This document shows, piece by piece, positions 22,326 through 34,610 of a stretch of DNA of 64,000 nucleotides (positions are counted from its first letter, which is position 1; every line of letters starts with the position of its first letter). Source of the DNA: Phoronis australis (lineage: Eukaryota > Phoronida > Phoronidae); contig NMRA01000128.1 in assembly GCA_002633005.1 (NCBI GenBank), positions 88,051-152,050 of the forward strand. Reading direction: 5' to 3'. A model generated the notes under the pieces. It made no database searches, had not been told where the DNA came from, and saw only the letters and a list, made by a program, of their open reading frames with translations. A program made the translations under genes and the position numbers.

Positions 22326-22890
22326 CATGGTTTGTTTTGGCGCAAAGGAACATATGACAGTGTTAATTGAATTATGTGAGCTACAGTGACAATTTGACAT
22401 TAATCCGTTTTATTATGTTGATATTATAAGCAGTTGACAATCGGTTTATATTATGTAGACAGGAGCTAGAACAAGCATATATTAACGTCATTTATCAAAG
22501 CTGGCCTCCGAGTTATTGGTAGTCTGTCAAGTGCTATGCATGTATTGGTCTCTTTATCATAACATCAACTGAATTTTCATAAAAAACTGTACAAATTAAT
22601 GATAAATCGAGTTCATTTTTGGTAAGAAAACCTATTTGTTTTTGTATTATTAGTCTTGCACCAGATCAAAATAGATGGTTTTGTAAAAATCGTAGTTGGT
22701 TCGTTAAATTTTGGCCGCCATATTGGATTTATGCAAATGAGGGGTTTACATATTATAAGGAAAATATGTTGCAATGTCATTTTGATAGAATTCTAGTGAA
22801 GAAAGTACCATTACCTAGCCTTAAAATGTGTGATCACCTCTTTAAGCAACCAAAGAAGTGTTACTTGGCGGCCATTTTGTTTTTCAAGAT
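22326..22890. other. Non-coding
   Basis: No feature recognised. The 91-codon plus ORF at 22619-22894 shows no domain and runs into the AGGTCA repeat. Confidence 0.4.
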
Positions 22891-23021
22891 TTGACCTTGA
22901 CCTTGACCTCAAAATTTGGGCAACCGACCCCCATGAGATTCAGCATGTCAAAAAGTACCAGTGTGCCAAATTTGGTGCTTTAATCCGAGGTGTAAACGTT
23001 TTCGGGTTAAGGGCCTGGACT
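22891..23021 (-). repeat. AGGTCA-rich dispersed repeat, copy 3 (inverted)
   Basis: Reverse complement of copies 1 and 2: TGACCT three times head to tail at 22892, 22898 and 22904, then GGGCAACCGACCCCCATGAG, CCAAATTTGGTGCTTTAATC and the end GGGCCTGGACT. Flanked by GGCGGCCATTTTG on the left. Confidence 0.9.
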
Positions 23022-23065
23022 ACATGTTTTAGGGTTAAAAACACTTTCTCCACAGGCGTAGTTAT

Positions 23066-23185
23066 ACTTTGAAAGCGGTCACCGAATTCGTATCCTTTGT
23101 TAAAGCTAATATCGACAATATACACCAAACTGACAAACCTATTGGCAACACACAATGTAACAAAACTAGGTGTAAAATGTGTAAC
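23066..23185 (+). pseudogene. Possible Penelope-like element fragment
   Basis: Open frame ending in KPIGNTQCNKTRCKMCN at the N gap. The spacing Cys-x4-Cys-x2-Cys with 'xIGTxxCNxxRCKTC' resembles the Cys cluster between the reverse transcriptase and the GIY-YIG endonuclease of Penelope-like retroelements. Only about 40 residues are present, so the call rests on this one motif. Confidence 0.45.
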
Positions 23186-23186
23186 N

Positions 23187-23260
23187 TCAAAAAGTACCAG
23201 TGTGCCAAATTTCTTGCTTTAATCCGAGGTGTAAACGTTTTCGGGTTAAGGGCCTGGACT
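23187..23260 (-). repeat. AGGTCA-repeat family, copy 4 (partial, starts at a gap)
   Basis: CAAAAAGTACCAGTGTGCC, AATCCGAGGTGTAAACGTTT and GGGCCTGGACT match copy 3 almost exactly. The AGGTCA end is absent because the sequence starts right after the N at 23186. Confidence 0.9.
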
Positions 23261-23283
23261 ATAAAGAAATTTTCATACTAGCT

Positions 23284-23644
23284 TCCACACGTTGATGTTT
23301 TGGAAGTTGCGGTCAGTATGGACGGTTAACTTCGGCGGGTTAACTTTGCAGTAAACAGGTGGATTTAACAGTGCAGCATCAACGCGTTGACGCTGCGATG
23401 CAGTGTGAACGGTCAATTTCTGTCTCATCGAAGTTATCGCCTGGGGTCACTGCTATCTTCAACAATAAAAAAGTGGTGTCATCGCTAGTAGTCGCTTATA
23501 TCTTGCTCAAATAATCAACAATCAAATTTGAAATAAGTTTTATGTCAATTAGCACACGTAAATGTTGTCAATTGTCACATTAAAACATGTTAGCACCAAC
23601 GGGATGCATCAGTGTTACCTTGTGATTATTTCGATGACGGCAGC
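23284..23644. mobile_element. MITE of the 56.5-kb family, rearranged copy
   Basis: Shares 'GTTGCGGTCAGTATGGACGG', 'TTTATGTCAATTAGCACACG', 'ACCTTGTGATTATTTCGATG' and 'TTAACTTTGCAGT' with the elements at 56513-56826 and 3603-3905. Ends were not resolved. It adjoins the palindrome starting at 23645. Confidence 0.55.
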
Positions 23645-24118
23645 ATTGATTGTCACTATGTAAAACCATATTATTATTCAAATCCTTGATAATTTGGGTA
23701 GTCGACAATGTGAATGAAAGTGTTACTTGAATGTCTGCAATCACGTGACCATGTTATTTTGTAAAAAAATCACAATTTTCCATGAAAACCACCATAACTT
23801 CCATCATTTTTCCTACGAGGGCAGTAAATTCTGTTTACTTGGTCTCTAAGCTACAAAATGGTTTCTGGGATTTTTTAAGGCTTCTGAGCCTGAGGTCCCA
23901 ACAGTCAAAAATCAAGACCTCAACTTTCCGTGAACAACGCGGAGATCTTGATTTTTGACAGCGGAGTTCTCGTGAAAGTGAAAGTTATGGAAGTTTCCAT
24001 GGAAAAAAATGTGTTCGTGTGATTGCAAACGTTCGAGCAACACTTTCATTCACGTTTTCGACTTCCCTTATTATCAAGGATTCAAAAAATATATGGTTTC
24101 ACATACTGACAATCAATA
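23645..24118. mobile_element. Long palindromic fold-back element
   Basis: Outer arms, about 23645-23800 and 23985-24118, are reverse complements: ATTGATTGTCAC / GACAATCAAT, ATCCTTGATAAT / TTATCAAGGAT, GTGAATGAAAGTGTT / AACACTTTCATTCAC, TGCAATCAC / GTGATTGCA and CCATAACTTCC / GGAAGTT. An inner stem (GTCAAAAATCAAGA / TCTTGATTTTTGAC) flanks a loop near 23920-23945. No ORF. It shares the TATCAAGGATTC motif with the fold-back at 16059-16761. Confidence 0.85.
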
Positions 24119-24571
24119 TTTCAAAAAACATTAAAGGAAACAGGGCCCTCAGTAACGAAGGTAAGCACTGACCTTAACACATGTACCAAAACTTATACAC
24201 AGACATTATGATGTTAATGAGTGGCTGCTTATTTTTGTAAATTTCCACACTTTCTCACTCAATTTTACAGCTATGACTAAAAACATAGTGGCGTGTTGGT
24301 GTTTTGATGCAGACTTCCCCCTTGTTATGGCCTAGATCCAGATGTATCGCTTTTTCATTTTCGAATATTAACAAGTATGGATCATAGGTATATTTAAACC
24401 TAATTTATCAGTCCAGTTCTTCTCAAGAATACCGTGCACTTTAATGAGACAAGAAGATTCATTATTGACAAACCAAATTCAATTTTGCATGCAGACTGAA
24501 CAAGACTTTCAACACAAGAAAATGATTGATTTCCTGTTTGAATAGCAAAACAAATAGCTGGTTGTGTAAAC

Positions 24572-24725
24572 ACAAAAGGGTATTTATACCACCATGGACT
24601 CTGAATCTCTAATAAATCCTGCTTATTATAGGGCTAATTACAAAAATCACTTCCCTTCATTAACTCCAATGCTTAGCAAACTGCATGCTGTGGGGGGGGC
24701 CAAGAATCAAGCATTCTATATGTCT
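24572..24725. repeat. Duplicate flanking the gap at 24906 (left copy)
   Basis: Near-identical to 24907-25061 (start ACAAAAGGGTATTTATACC, end TCTATATGTCT), differing mainly by one G in a G-run. The second copy begins exactly at the N, so an unmerged contig overlap is likely. The two sequences diverge abruptly after TATATGTCT. Confidence 0.9.
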
Positions 24726-25105
24726 CATATTGGTCAGCCTGTTCAGCTCTGCTATAGGGGATCATTATCTCTTATCTGATTTTGTATACCTTACCCTATT
24801 GTGCCTGCATTGACTTTCATAATAAAGGGCTATTGTGGAGATGTTTAAACTGTAGGCTTGGGTAACAATAGGCATTCCTCTGCCTGTTACTAAAGACCAA
24901 GCTACNACAAAAGGGTATTTATACCACCATGGACTCTGAATCTCTAATAAATCCTGCTTATTATAGGGCTAATTACAAAAATCACTTCCCTTCATTAACT
25001 CCAATGCTTAGCAAACTGCATGCTGTGGGGGGGGGCCAAGAATCAAGCATTCTATATGTCTGACCAGATACTAGCATATTGGTTGGTACAAAAGAAAACC
25101 TAACA

Positions 25106-27152
25106 GGGCTCAACGCTATTAAAATCGGCAGGTCGTATTTTGCGACCAAGCCAGAATCCCGAGGTCGCATTTCCAAAATTCAGCTCGCATTCATAAATGC
25201 CAGGTCGCAAAATTTTCCCATTTTTTACGCGTCAAATTGATTTTAGATCATCAAGAAAATGAATTATGCTCATACCTGCAGCGTTAAATACTCACAAATT
25301 TCAGATCCCAAAACTGACTTCGTTCATGCAGGTACGGCGTTACTGTTCTTCACGACCGCCACTGAAAGTCTCTAGAGCGCAAGGCAAGTTCGCGACATGA
25401 AAGCTGAATTAGTGCTCTCTAACTGACACGTGCATTCGACTAGCTAAGTTTGCGATGTGAAAAGGGAGAAAATGCCGGTTGAAAAAGTATCTGGGATTTT
25501 GCTAGGTCTGACCTGCTACTGGCTGTCATCAAAGTCGTTAAAGATTCAAACTAACTCCGAGGACAAATTCCATCTGCTTTTTATTCGCAGCCCAAATTTT
25601 GCAACTTAACTCATGTTTGAAAAACATCAGTTAAGAAAAAATCCGTGAAACGATGCCCTAATCGAATAAACAATTCAGTGCAAATTTCACAACAAAAATG
25701 TGGTACTAATATGCTGTTTACGTACTCAACAATTAGTTTTCCAGGAAGTGAATAAGCCTCCAAATAATTCCGTGCGAGTTTCCATCAGGTAATGGCAAGT
25801 TTGCTCCTTAATACCTTCCAAGTACGGGAAAAATAGGTCAGTCACAAAACGACACGCATGCCACTAGTGTTAACTTTCTTTCGGAGGTATAAAACAAAGC
25901 CGGGATCAAATTGGTTTTTACATATTGAGAAAAGACGTTTTTTGAAAACGGAATTTCTTGTGTAAAATATCGGCTGTGTGTCAATATTAAACCACGCGCA
26001 GTTGTTTGTAGTGCGCTATGATGGACGCTAGCCTGAACTGTGGGCGCTTAACTGGAAATTCACAAAAGTTCAGGGGGAGGTGTATGAAGAGAAGAATAAA
26101 AAGTTCGCTAACCACAATTTCGCATCTAGTATCCGTTTAGTTGCAATAGCTGGCTACGGGCATAGAATATAAGGTTTAGAGAACACCCGACCGACCTTGA
26201 GAAACATCGGAACCGGAAAATATCAGTTCTGGGTTATATCCGTCCTGGGAAATATCGTAAAGCATCAGAATTTTTATAACCGCCGGGAATCTATGATTTC
26301 ATCTTCAAATAAACCATTTGCACCCAGGTGCTTAACAGAGCCAAGCCGGTATACTCTTTCATTTAGGACTGTTGCTGTTCTCTTTTGATGTGCAGCTTTG
26401 AACTGGTGCGCATGCGTGAGTTCATGCACTTGAATCACTGGAATAGGCCTACACTTACGTTGGCAACAACGTGTAAATTTTTGACAAATCATATTTCGCA
26501 CACGCAGCCCCAGAAACAAGTAATGGGGTTTGAGAATTTCTTGGCAACTGAACGTAAAGATGTGATCGTCGTTTGGCTGTCTTATGGGATAAAAACAAGG
26601 CGCACATCTCTAAGTCACAGTTGTCTGCCAGGACCGTTTGCACGCTAACAACAGGACCGACCGACAGCAGTACGATATCAGGGATATTGTTGCGGATATT
26701 TGGTACATGTAATAAGGACATCTTAAGCAAAAAGCAAACATATTTGTCCACCACAAAGTTTGATAAGTTGATCGCTTAAGAATTAATAGAAACACCGCTG
26801 TTCTGTGAGGTTTTGGCCCGAAACTTTCTTCGGCATATCCGAAAATGTTAGCCAATGAAACGCGTCAAAGATAGATTCTGCAAATCTTATGTTCATGCAA
26901 CTTGCTTACAAGTCATTGGGAGGGCTGTTGTCAGTTAGTGACTGTTGTTTTGAACTTGGATTTGGCAACAAACAAATAAAGGTCGGATTTATATTTGCCA
27001 GATAACTGCCGAGAAGTGTAAAAACTCAGCTCGCATTCGTTGGAAATTCCAGGTCGCATTTTGCGACTTGATATGAGCTGACAAAAATCTCAGCTCGCAT
27101 TTCCAAATTTCAGGTCGCAAATGCGACCTGCTGCTCGTTATGTCGAGCCCTG
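25106..27152. mobile_element. Non-autonomous hAT-like element (2.05 kb)
   Basis: Ends are CAGGGCTCAACGC at the left and GTCGAGCCCTG at the right, each directly flanked by CCTAA (25101-25105 and 27153-27157). Both subterminal regions carry repeated AGGTCGCATTT, GCGACCT and CAGCTCGCATT words, in inverted orientation relative to the other end, including the palindrome AGGTCGCAAATGCGACCT. Imperfect TIRs with many subterminal transposase-binding-like repeats and a CAGGGCTCGA start are typical of hAT transposons. The 5-bp rather than 8-bp direct repeat leaves some doubt. No transposase is recognisable inside. The right 1.2 kb is repeated at 27304-28530 beyond the N. Confidence 0.7.
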
Positions 27153-27302
27153 CCTAAAAGGTCTGATAACATGAGTGAGCCAGCTTCAAAAACTGTGGGG
27201 CATCCACTCCTTTGCAATTTAGGGATCTGTCACTCCAAGGCAGTTCTCACGGTTGTGGGGCACCCACTCCTTTGCAAGCTGTTAGGGATCTGTCACACCA
27301 AG
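25954..27302. repeat. 1.35-kb duplicate flanking the gap at 27303 (left copy)
   Basis: Corresponds to 27304-28674 or so, with a few percent substitutions and several short indels. The left copy ends inside the minisatellite and the right copy restarts at TTTCTTGTGTAAAATATCGG immediately after the N. This is the expected look of two haplotype contigs laid end to end. Confidence 0.9.
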
Positions 27303-28548
27303 NTTTCTTGTGTAAAATATCGGCTGTGTGTCAATATTAAACCACGCGCAGTTGTTTGTAGTGCGCTATGATGGACGCTGGCCTGAACTGTGGGCGCTTA
27401 ACTGGAAATTCTCAAAAGTTCAGGGGGAGGTGTATGAAGAGAAGAATAAAAAGTTCGCTAACCACAATTTCGCATCTATAGTACCCGTTTAGTTGCAATA
27501 GCTGGCTACGGGCATAGAATATAAGGTTTAGAGAACACCGACCTTGAGAAACATTGGAACCGGAAAATATCAGTTCTGGGTTATATCCGTCCTGGGAAAT
27601 ATCGTAAAGCATCAGAATTTTTATAACCACCGGGAATCTATGATTTCATTTTCAAATAAACCAATTGCACCCGGGTGCTTAACAGAGCCAAGCCGGTATA
27701 CTCTTTCATTTAGGACTGTCGCTGTTCTCTTTTGATGTGCAGCTTTGAACTGGTGCGCATGCGTGAGTTCATGCACTTGAATCACTGGAATAGGCCTACA
27801 CTTACATTGGCAACAACGCGTAAATTTTAGACAAATCATATTTCGCACACGCAGCCCCAGAAACAAGTAATGGGGTTTGAGAATTTCTTGGCAACTGAAA
27901 GTAAAGATGTGATCGTCGTTTGGCTGTCTTATGGGATAAAAACAAGGCGTACATCTCTAAGTCACGGTTGTCTGCCAGGACCGCTTGCACGCTAACAACA
28001 GGACCGACCACTCGTGACGCAGTACGATATCAGGGATATTGTCGTGGATATTTGGTACATGTAATAAGGACATCTTAAGCAAAAAACATATTTGTCCACC
28101 ACAAAGTTTGATAAGTTGATCGCTTAAGAATTAATAGAAACACCGCTGTTTTGTGAGGTTTTGGCCCGAAACTTTCTTCGGCAAATCCGGAAATTTGCAA
28201 AAGTGGCCGAAAATGTTAGCCAATGAAATGCGTCAAAGATCGATTCTGCAAATCTTATGTTCATGCGACTTGCTTACAAGTCATCAGGAGGGCTGTTCTC
28301 AGTGACTGTTCTTTTGAACTTGGATTTGGCAACAACCAAATAAAGGTTGGATTAACAAGAGTTGCTTTATATTTGCCAGGTAACTGCCGAGAAGTGTAAA
28401 AACTCAGCTCGTATTCGTTGGAAATTCCAGGTGGTTTTTTGCGACTTGATATGGGCTGACAAAAATCTCAGCTCGCATTTCCAAATTTCAGGTCGCAAAT
28501 GCGACCTGCTGCTCGTTATGTCGAGCCCTGCCTAAAAGGTCTGATAAC

Positions 28549-28923
28549 ATGAGTGAGCCAGCTTCAAAAACTGAGGTTGTGGGGCATCCACTCCTTTGCA
28601 ATTTGTTAGGGATCTGTCACACCAAGGCAGTTCTCACGGGTGTGGGGCATCCACTCCTTTGCAACCTGTTAGGGATCTATCACTCCAAGGCAGTTCTCAC
28701 GGTTGTGGGGCACCCACTCCTTTGCAAGCTGTTAGGGATCTGCCACTCCAAGGCAGTTTTCACGGTTGTGGGGCACCCACTCCTTTGCAAGCTGTTAGGG
28801 ATCTGTCACTCCAAGGCAGTTCTCACGGTTGTGGGGCACCCACTCCTTTGCAAGCTGTTAGGGATCTGTCACACCAAGGCAGTTGAATCTCAGTATCAAT
28901 CATGGCATATTCAATCTGAATAA
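28549..28923 (+). other. 63-bp minisatellite with a continuously open 124-codon frame
   Basis: About five units of 63 bp (21 codons), roughly 28574-28886. Each has GTTGTGGGGCACCCACTCCT, TTGCAAGCTGTTAGGGATCT and GTCACTCCAAGGCAGTTCTC. The plus-strand frame from ATG 28549 starts MSEPASKT and repeats VVGHPLLCKLLGICHSKAVL; a second plus frame is also open across the array. The truncated copy at 27171-27302 differs by a 6-bp and a 3-bp deletion, both frame-preserving. There is no promoter, splice or family evidence for a gene. A period divisible by three makes long ORFs expected by chance. Confidence 0.9.
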
Positions 28924-29153
28924 TTGTACCCTTGTAGACCAAAGTGCTGCATTGGATGCACCTCTTAGGCCTGAGTATGCTGCTTCAACCTGTCCCCAGC
29001 CTGTTAATGGGTAAGACAGCTGCTGAGACAAAATGAGTTTGGGTGTGACAGGTAGTTTACTTTCACTATTTCCTCATAACTGTCAGCACATGAAGCACTG
29101 TTGAACACTTCATATGTCATGTGATTGTATAGTATGGAAAGAATTCTGTACCC

Positions 29154-29205
<52 letters not shown>

Positions 29206-31179
29206 CAGCCCTTACTTTGGAACCATAAAATTGTTAAAAAGTCGATACCTCTTGTTTCTTCTTAAAGAAAGCCATTTTTATAATTTTACAGAATTAACTT
29301 CTTCATCACGAAAGACTTCAGATGGCTTCAAATGGACACGAGCCTCAAATTTCTAAGAAAAACGAAATTTTATGTACCGGGTATCCAAAAATTTGGGAAT
29401 AGCGTCATAACTTCAGAGTAATTATTCTAAATACTGCAGAATGACAGGGTTGTAACATTAAGCTACCTTAAAACCGTGAGTTATGAACTTTTAGTTAAAC
29501 ACATTCTTCACTATCAGTTCACCACATGGTAGATTCTGAAACAGCCAATGTGAATTTCCCCATTTACCATAGTTCAAACAAAGATGTAGGTTGATTTACT
29601 ACTTTCATGCATAAGTATTCCATAGTTCCACGAAATAAAACTTCCTGACTAACCACACACCTGTATAAGTTCCCAGGTATATTGTGTACTTCAAATTTTA
29701 ATCAATATTTCCATAAACCAGAGACAGTCGACATCCATTACAAACAGGGATTATAAACAGTGGACTTGGAATTTGCACATGATAACCTTGAGAAAGGCAG
29801 GGTAATGGAAATGGTCAACAATAATCATTTCAAACCAAAAGTTTTGAATACAGAGAAATGAGATAATCATGGCAGGTGACGCACATTGACCTGTTTTTGA
29901 ACATAGTACGCTATTAATATTTTTCAGAAGTATTCAGTGTGTTACATCCCTAAATTGCCAGCCCGAAGCACAAATTTTTGCCATTATCTATGAAAACCAA
30001 AAATAACGGGTAAACGTTGGAAATATGTAACCAAACAAATTGCTTCACACAAACTCATGGCTGGCACAATTCAATTTGATTTAAATACTTTTATTACAAT
30101 GACAACCATATTTCACAAGTCAATAATTACCAATGTTATGACAAAATCAATTATCAGAGGGGTTAAAGACTGTGGCAGTTACCATTGACGCAATGAAAAA
30201 TATGCCTAAGGTGAATATTTGGGCATTAAACATTGAAGCCCATGACTTTCCAAGTTTCATTCACAGATAATGAACACCAAAGCCTTAACAAGGGCAGCAT
30301 TCTGCCACATGAATCTCACACCAACAACTAGTGAAGTCACGAAACGAATCTTGTAACCAATAAAGGAAATGATGATCCTTATTTCTTTTATTCAGTCTCA
30401 GTTACAACTTACAAAAAGCTGCATACAAGGAAATAAATTTTTGTATCATTTTAGCTTGGCTGCATCAAATGACACAAAAAGTGCAGCCTCAGGCAAATAT
30501 TGAAAAGGGCCTACTTCACTGCCAACTATCTAAAAGGTTAAGTGCCCTAACTTCCTAGCAGCTCATCTCATCAGTCAAGTACACCCCCCCCCCCCCGGAT
30601 GCATCCAGCCCTCATACCCAGATGTATTGATCAGGCAGTGAACCATGCACTGCACAGCCTGTTGATAAGCAACTTCCCTCAGTTAACTGTAAAACTAAAG
30701 GCTGGATGACTCATAATTTGCTTCCAATATTTTGAATATTTCGTGGAGGGATGTTTTCACCAAAAAATGATACATTATCAACTTTTGAGGAAACATATGC
30801 AGATGAGTAAACTTTGTGTGTAAAGTCTGCCAACCTTAAAGCTTTTCAACCCAGCCACGAGATGACACCACATGTACAGTTGTAACAGTTGAAGGAAGGA
30901 TACTCTTTTTTGTTCATGTATCACAGTTTACCATTGAATAAATTCATTTATTAGGAAAATGACTTGCCATTAATAGCCATTTTCTGATATAATGGGGGCA
31001 TGATGAAATACGCCTTATGACGAGAAGATACTCAAGACGGTGTTTGGTATTCATTCTTTTATGGATTTAACATGGTTAAATATATTCCAGCATTTTTTAT
31101 AAATTCTTTGCAACTGTAACGCCATCTAATTGCCACTGCTGTGCAGTGGGATACTCGAAACGATTCACACAAAAATGTC
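28924..31179. other. Non-coding
   Basis: Contains the (TA)n tract and a 13-base C-run (about 30585). A good acceptor-like TTTTATAATTTTACAG (29275-29290) and another near 30395 are not followed by recognisable coding sequence. Confidence 0.45.
29157..29205. repeat. (TA)n microsatellite
   Basis: About 24 perfect TA dinucleotides. Confidence 0.97.
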
Positions 31180-31690
31180 CAAGTCTCAAAATTGCTGCTA
31201 GGGGGCATAGCAGAAGTTGGATAGATCCAAAACTCGTCCTTCATAGTTGTCACGTGATAAATTTCACAAACATCCTGCATGGAGTTATGGAGATGTAGCT
31301 GCAGATGTAAAATAAAATTACCATTAGGGGGTGCCAATCCATTAGCGGGGACTACCATGTAATCCAAAAATCAAAGTCAGGTTTCGTATTTTAATCAGGA
31401 ACACATCTACCAATTGTCTTAATGATCCTTCGAGCAGTTTGGCAGATAGTAAGGCAGATGCCACATGACGGACACAAAAATGGCCACTAGTTGGCACAGA
31501 ATGAGTTGAATCGTCTGATAATGGAAAAGCATCATCTTCCCTTTGACGAAAACTTCTCTGCTAAATTTCAAGGAAATTTGAAGAAACATACAGTCAGTGG
31601 TAAACATAAAAATACAAAATTGCCACTAGGGAACACAACGGTAGTCGATGCCTGGAAGCCCAGATGCAGTCGCATAACCAAGGTCAATAA
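31180..31690 (+). repeat. Dispersed copy of the CTCF-motif repeat
   Basis: Matches the 9.2-10.9 kb array with the same alternating subunits: GCTGCTAGGGGGCATAGC (31193), CCATTAGGGGGTGCC (31321), GGCCACTAGTTGGCACAGAA (31482), AAATTGCCACTAGGGAACAC (31617), with 'AAATTTCAAGGAAATTTG' and 'GGTAGTCGATG' linkers. More diverged than the array. Confidence 0.75.
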
Positions 31691-32730
31691 CTAACTTTTC
31701 CGCCTTGACAAAAGGAAAGATGAGAGTTAAATTCAGGACTGTGAAATTCTTGATGTGGGGATCTAAACATAAATCACTACTAAGGATGGCATTTTTTGAA
31801 GCTTAAAGATCCGTTAGGTTCCTCAAACTTTACATTTTTTCATGAAGTGTTTTTAAGAGTTTGCCGAAACACTATGCACTTTCCCTATTACCGGTTAGCA
31901 TGTAAGCGAGGGATCTCAATCATACTACTTCTTTGCGATGAACAAGTTACAAGTTACGTAACCACTTCAATGTTCTACTGTTGTGTTTTTGCAACATGTT
32001 TATCATAAACTCCCTTGACTCAGATATAAACATTAAGTAAAAACGAAAGCAAAAATTTGTGGGCTTATGGCTGACAGGCAAGCCTGAGATGGACCATAGG
32101 CAAGTCTCGGTGAGGCTCAACTTGCAGCAGGATTATGGCACAAACACCTGTTAAAGAAATTTAATCCAAAAGGCAGTTAAGTGTACCCTAATAAGCTTCA
32201 GGAAGCAAAAGTCAAAATGTATCATGCTTTACTAAATAATATAGTGACTTCCAAAACCCATTACTAAAATTTTTCAAATGCTAAATTAGTCATAACACAG
32301 ATCAGTTTGTCAGCAGCTTCACAATTAAAAGAAACAGTGTCTGGCAACTCTTCTGTTGACAAATGAACAACTATAAATATTTCAACAATAATCCTTTAAA
32401 AATTAAAAAAAGGAAAAGTATAAGCCTCTTGCTCACATTTTTCACATGTACTAGATACACAAACAATCCAAACAAGTGCCCAATGGGCTGCTTGCAACCT
32501 TGTCCCCGAATTTGTCTCCATCAAAACCCATGGCATGAGAAAACTTTCTTATGAAAATAAAATAGCTTTTAAAAATCACTTGGCTATTGAAGACAAACAA
32601 CTCTACGGTATTTACAATTAAATTTTTCATAGCGACTCATGAAAGATTCATGGACATGCAATAGGCGAGTGAAGAATTCAAACCATTTAATGTTAATTAT
32701 TCAACAATTTTAGAGTGAGTTAAGAATTAC

Positions 32731-32883
32731 CAAGAGACAGTATTATTAGGAGAAAATATTAAGAGATGAGATTCTGCTGCTGTACTTGACGTAAGGCGCA
32801 TAATTGACCACATAGAAGTAGAATCTTCTAATAATGACTGTTGCTTATCAAAATCCCCAACTTTGCTCATAAGTATGGCGCAC
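32731..32883 (-). CDS. Candidate exon, unknown protein
   Basis: 153-bp open segment. The acceptor is tctttctgtcgtacaatggccag and the donor is TCTTG|gtaatt. The frame in phase 2 to phase 2 reads CAILMSKVGDFDKQQSLLED, then STSMWSIMRLTSSTAAESHL and LIFSPNNTVS. It would join in frame to the candidate at 36877-36947 (which ends in AG, completing Arg). I do not recognise the protein. With only splice signals and an open frame this could be a chance ORF. Confidence 0.28.
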
Positions 32884-33008
32884 CTGGCCATTGTACGACA
32901 GAAAGAGATCCACAACGTGTGAGGGGGGTCTTAAGACTTATAGCCTAGAAGTGGGTATGGGTGGGGAATGAAGATGAAAGTTGTGACAACAATGTCCAGT
33001 ATTTATTA

Positions 33009-33048
33009 TGCTGGACACTAATATCTGGGAAAAAAACAGTGTCCAGCA
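33009..33048. other. 11-bp stem, 18-base loop inverted repeat
   Basis: TGCTGGACACT (33009-33019) and AGTGTCCAGCA (33038-33048) are perfectly complementary. No tail of Us or ORF context suggests a function. Confidence 0.8.
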
Positions 33049-34610
33049 TGATGGATTCCAAAAACCGTAAAGGTGCAGGAAACAAATGAAATGGTGAAAT
33101 CTACTGAGTAAACGGATCCTACATGTGCAAATTGAAGGTCAAGTGAAACAAACAAGAAAAAAGGTCTTGTAAGCACATTCCGCATCAAATACACTGTGAA
33201 AGCTCTTGGAAACAAGAACTCTACAATTACAAAATTGTTTAACATGTCTGGAAGTCTATGTCTAAGTCTGTACTAAACAAGATGTAATAAACAACCCCCA
33301 AGTTCTTTAGTATATTATCAACTTGGTTTGTGAGCTACTGCGTATAGATTTTATAGAAAATGTTTGCTTTCAAAATGACAGTTTTGGGAATTACCTGACA
33401 TTTATGTGAAATCAGTGAAAATTACCTCACCAAAATTATAGTAATTACATGTTTTATTAATTTTTACCACAAATAATATAACACCCGAAGTCTAAGATGG
33501 TTGAACTGTATCTCTCCAATCGGACAAACATAACTACCATTTTACGGAAACAAGTTACGCTGCCTGTCAAATAGGCAGAAATCAATAACATTTTGAGCCA
33601 CTGTTAATTCAATAATCTATAAATTTCATAAAAATTCACCAATATTTGGGTAACGGTGAGGCATTTTGAGTTTTCTACTGCACGTGAAGGCTAGGGCAGG
33701 CATTTGCTTGATTTTTGAGTCTGTTCTGATTGAAAAATGTAAATTATTGATCCTTTGACTCATTTTAAACAATTGCTTCTTTTGTTGTACCTTCACTAGT
33801 GTGCAAGCAAATGGTGGTTTTGGATGAACACTATGACTTTTGTGCACTTTACTGATTTTTAAAACGATACCAAACCCTGTTTTGACGATTTCAACCGATC
33901 CTACTTCTGTCAACTGCTAATGCATTATTGGCATCAATCTTGCAAGTTAAAAACAGGAATCAACTAAAAACTCATACTCCCTATCTCACAAATTCGATAT
34001 TATGGTCCTTGGTGGGTGGTCTGTTCCCACAATTGCCATGTAACTCCCTGTGCAATTCCCTGTGTAATTCGCTAAAAGCCTATGTAATGCTTGCCCGTTT
34101 AGCAGACTTTGACAGGAGTTTTCAAATTTTCCTCCAAACTTTTGAGGGTTTTCGAGGGTTATAAAGCATTACTTTGTTTCAGAGAACTGGATGAGAAAGT
34201 CGTTTTTAATATCTGTTAATAGGCCACAACCGGGTTTAGTGTCCTTTAAAAGGATGGAAATTCACTTCAGAATCAGTTTTATTGGAGGTCTTTGGCCCCA
34301 TATACCCTTTATATTTTCAGGTTTTGTACACCCAGTGGAACAGGAAGCTGATGTGGACGTTTTTCACATCCAAAACCAATGAGCAAAAACCGCTAGAGTA
34401 CAAGCCAAAAGCAAACAGACGGAATAATGACTCCGAGTCATGACGGGCAATTCTGGCTACAGATTTGTTTTTGGTAAATTTCAGCTGAAAATGACAGATA
34501 CTGATTTGTCACGACTGTTATCTCTTCGAACAATCTTGCTATACCATCTTAAAAGTCCATAGTTTCCACACAACGTTGACCTAATTCCAATGTACATTAT
34601 GTACTGTACG

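Noticed and set aside
26197-28011. Paired ORFs in the 26-28 kb duplicates (for example 26274-26519 and 27621-27866)
   Set aside because: Conserved only because the DNA is duplicated at an assembly join. They lie inside the hAT-like element and show no domain.
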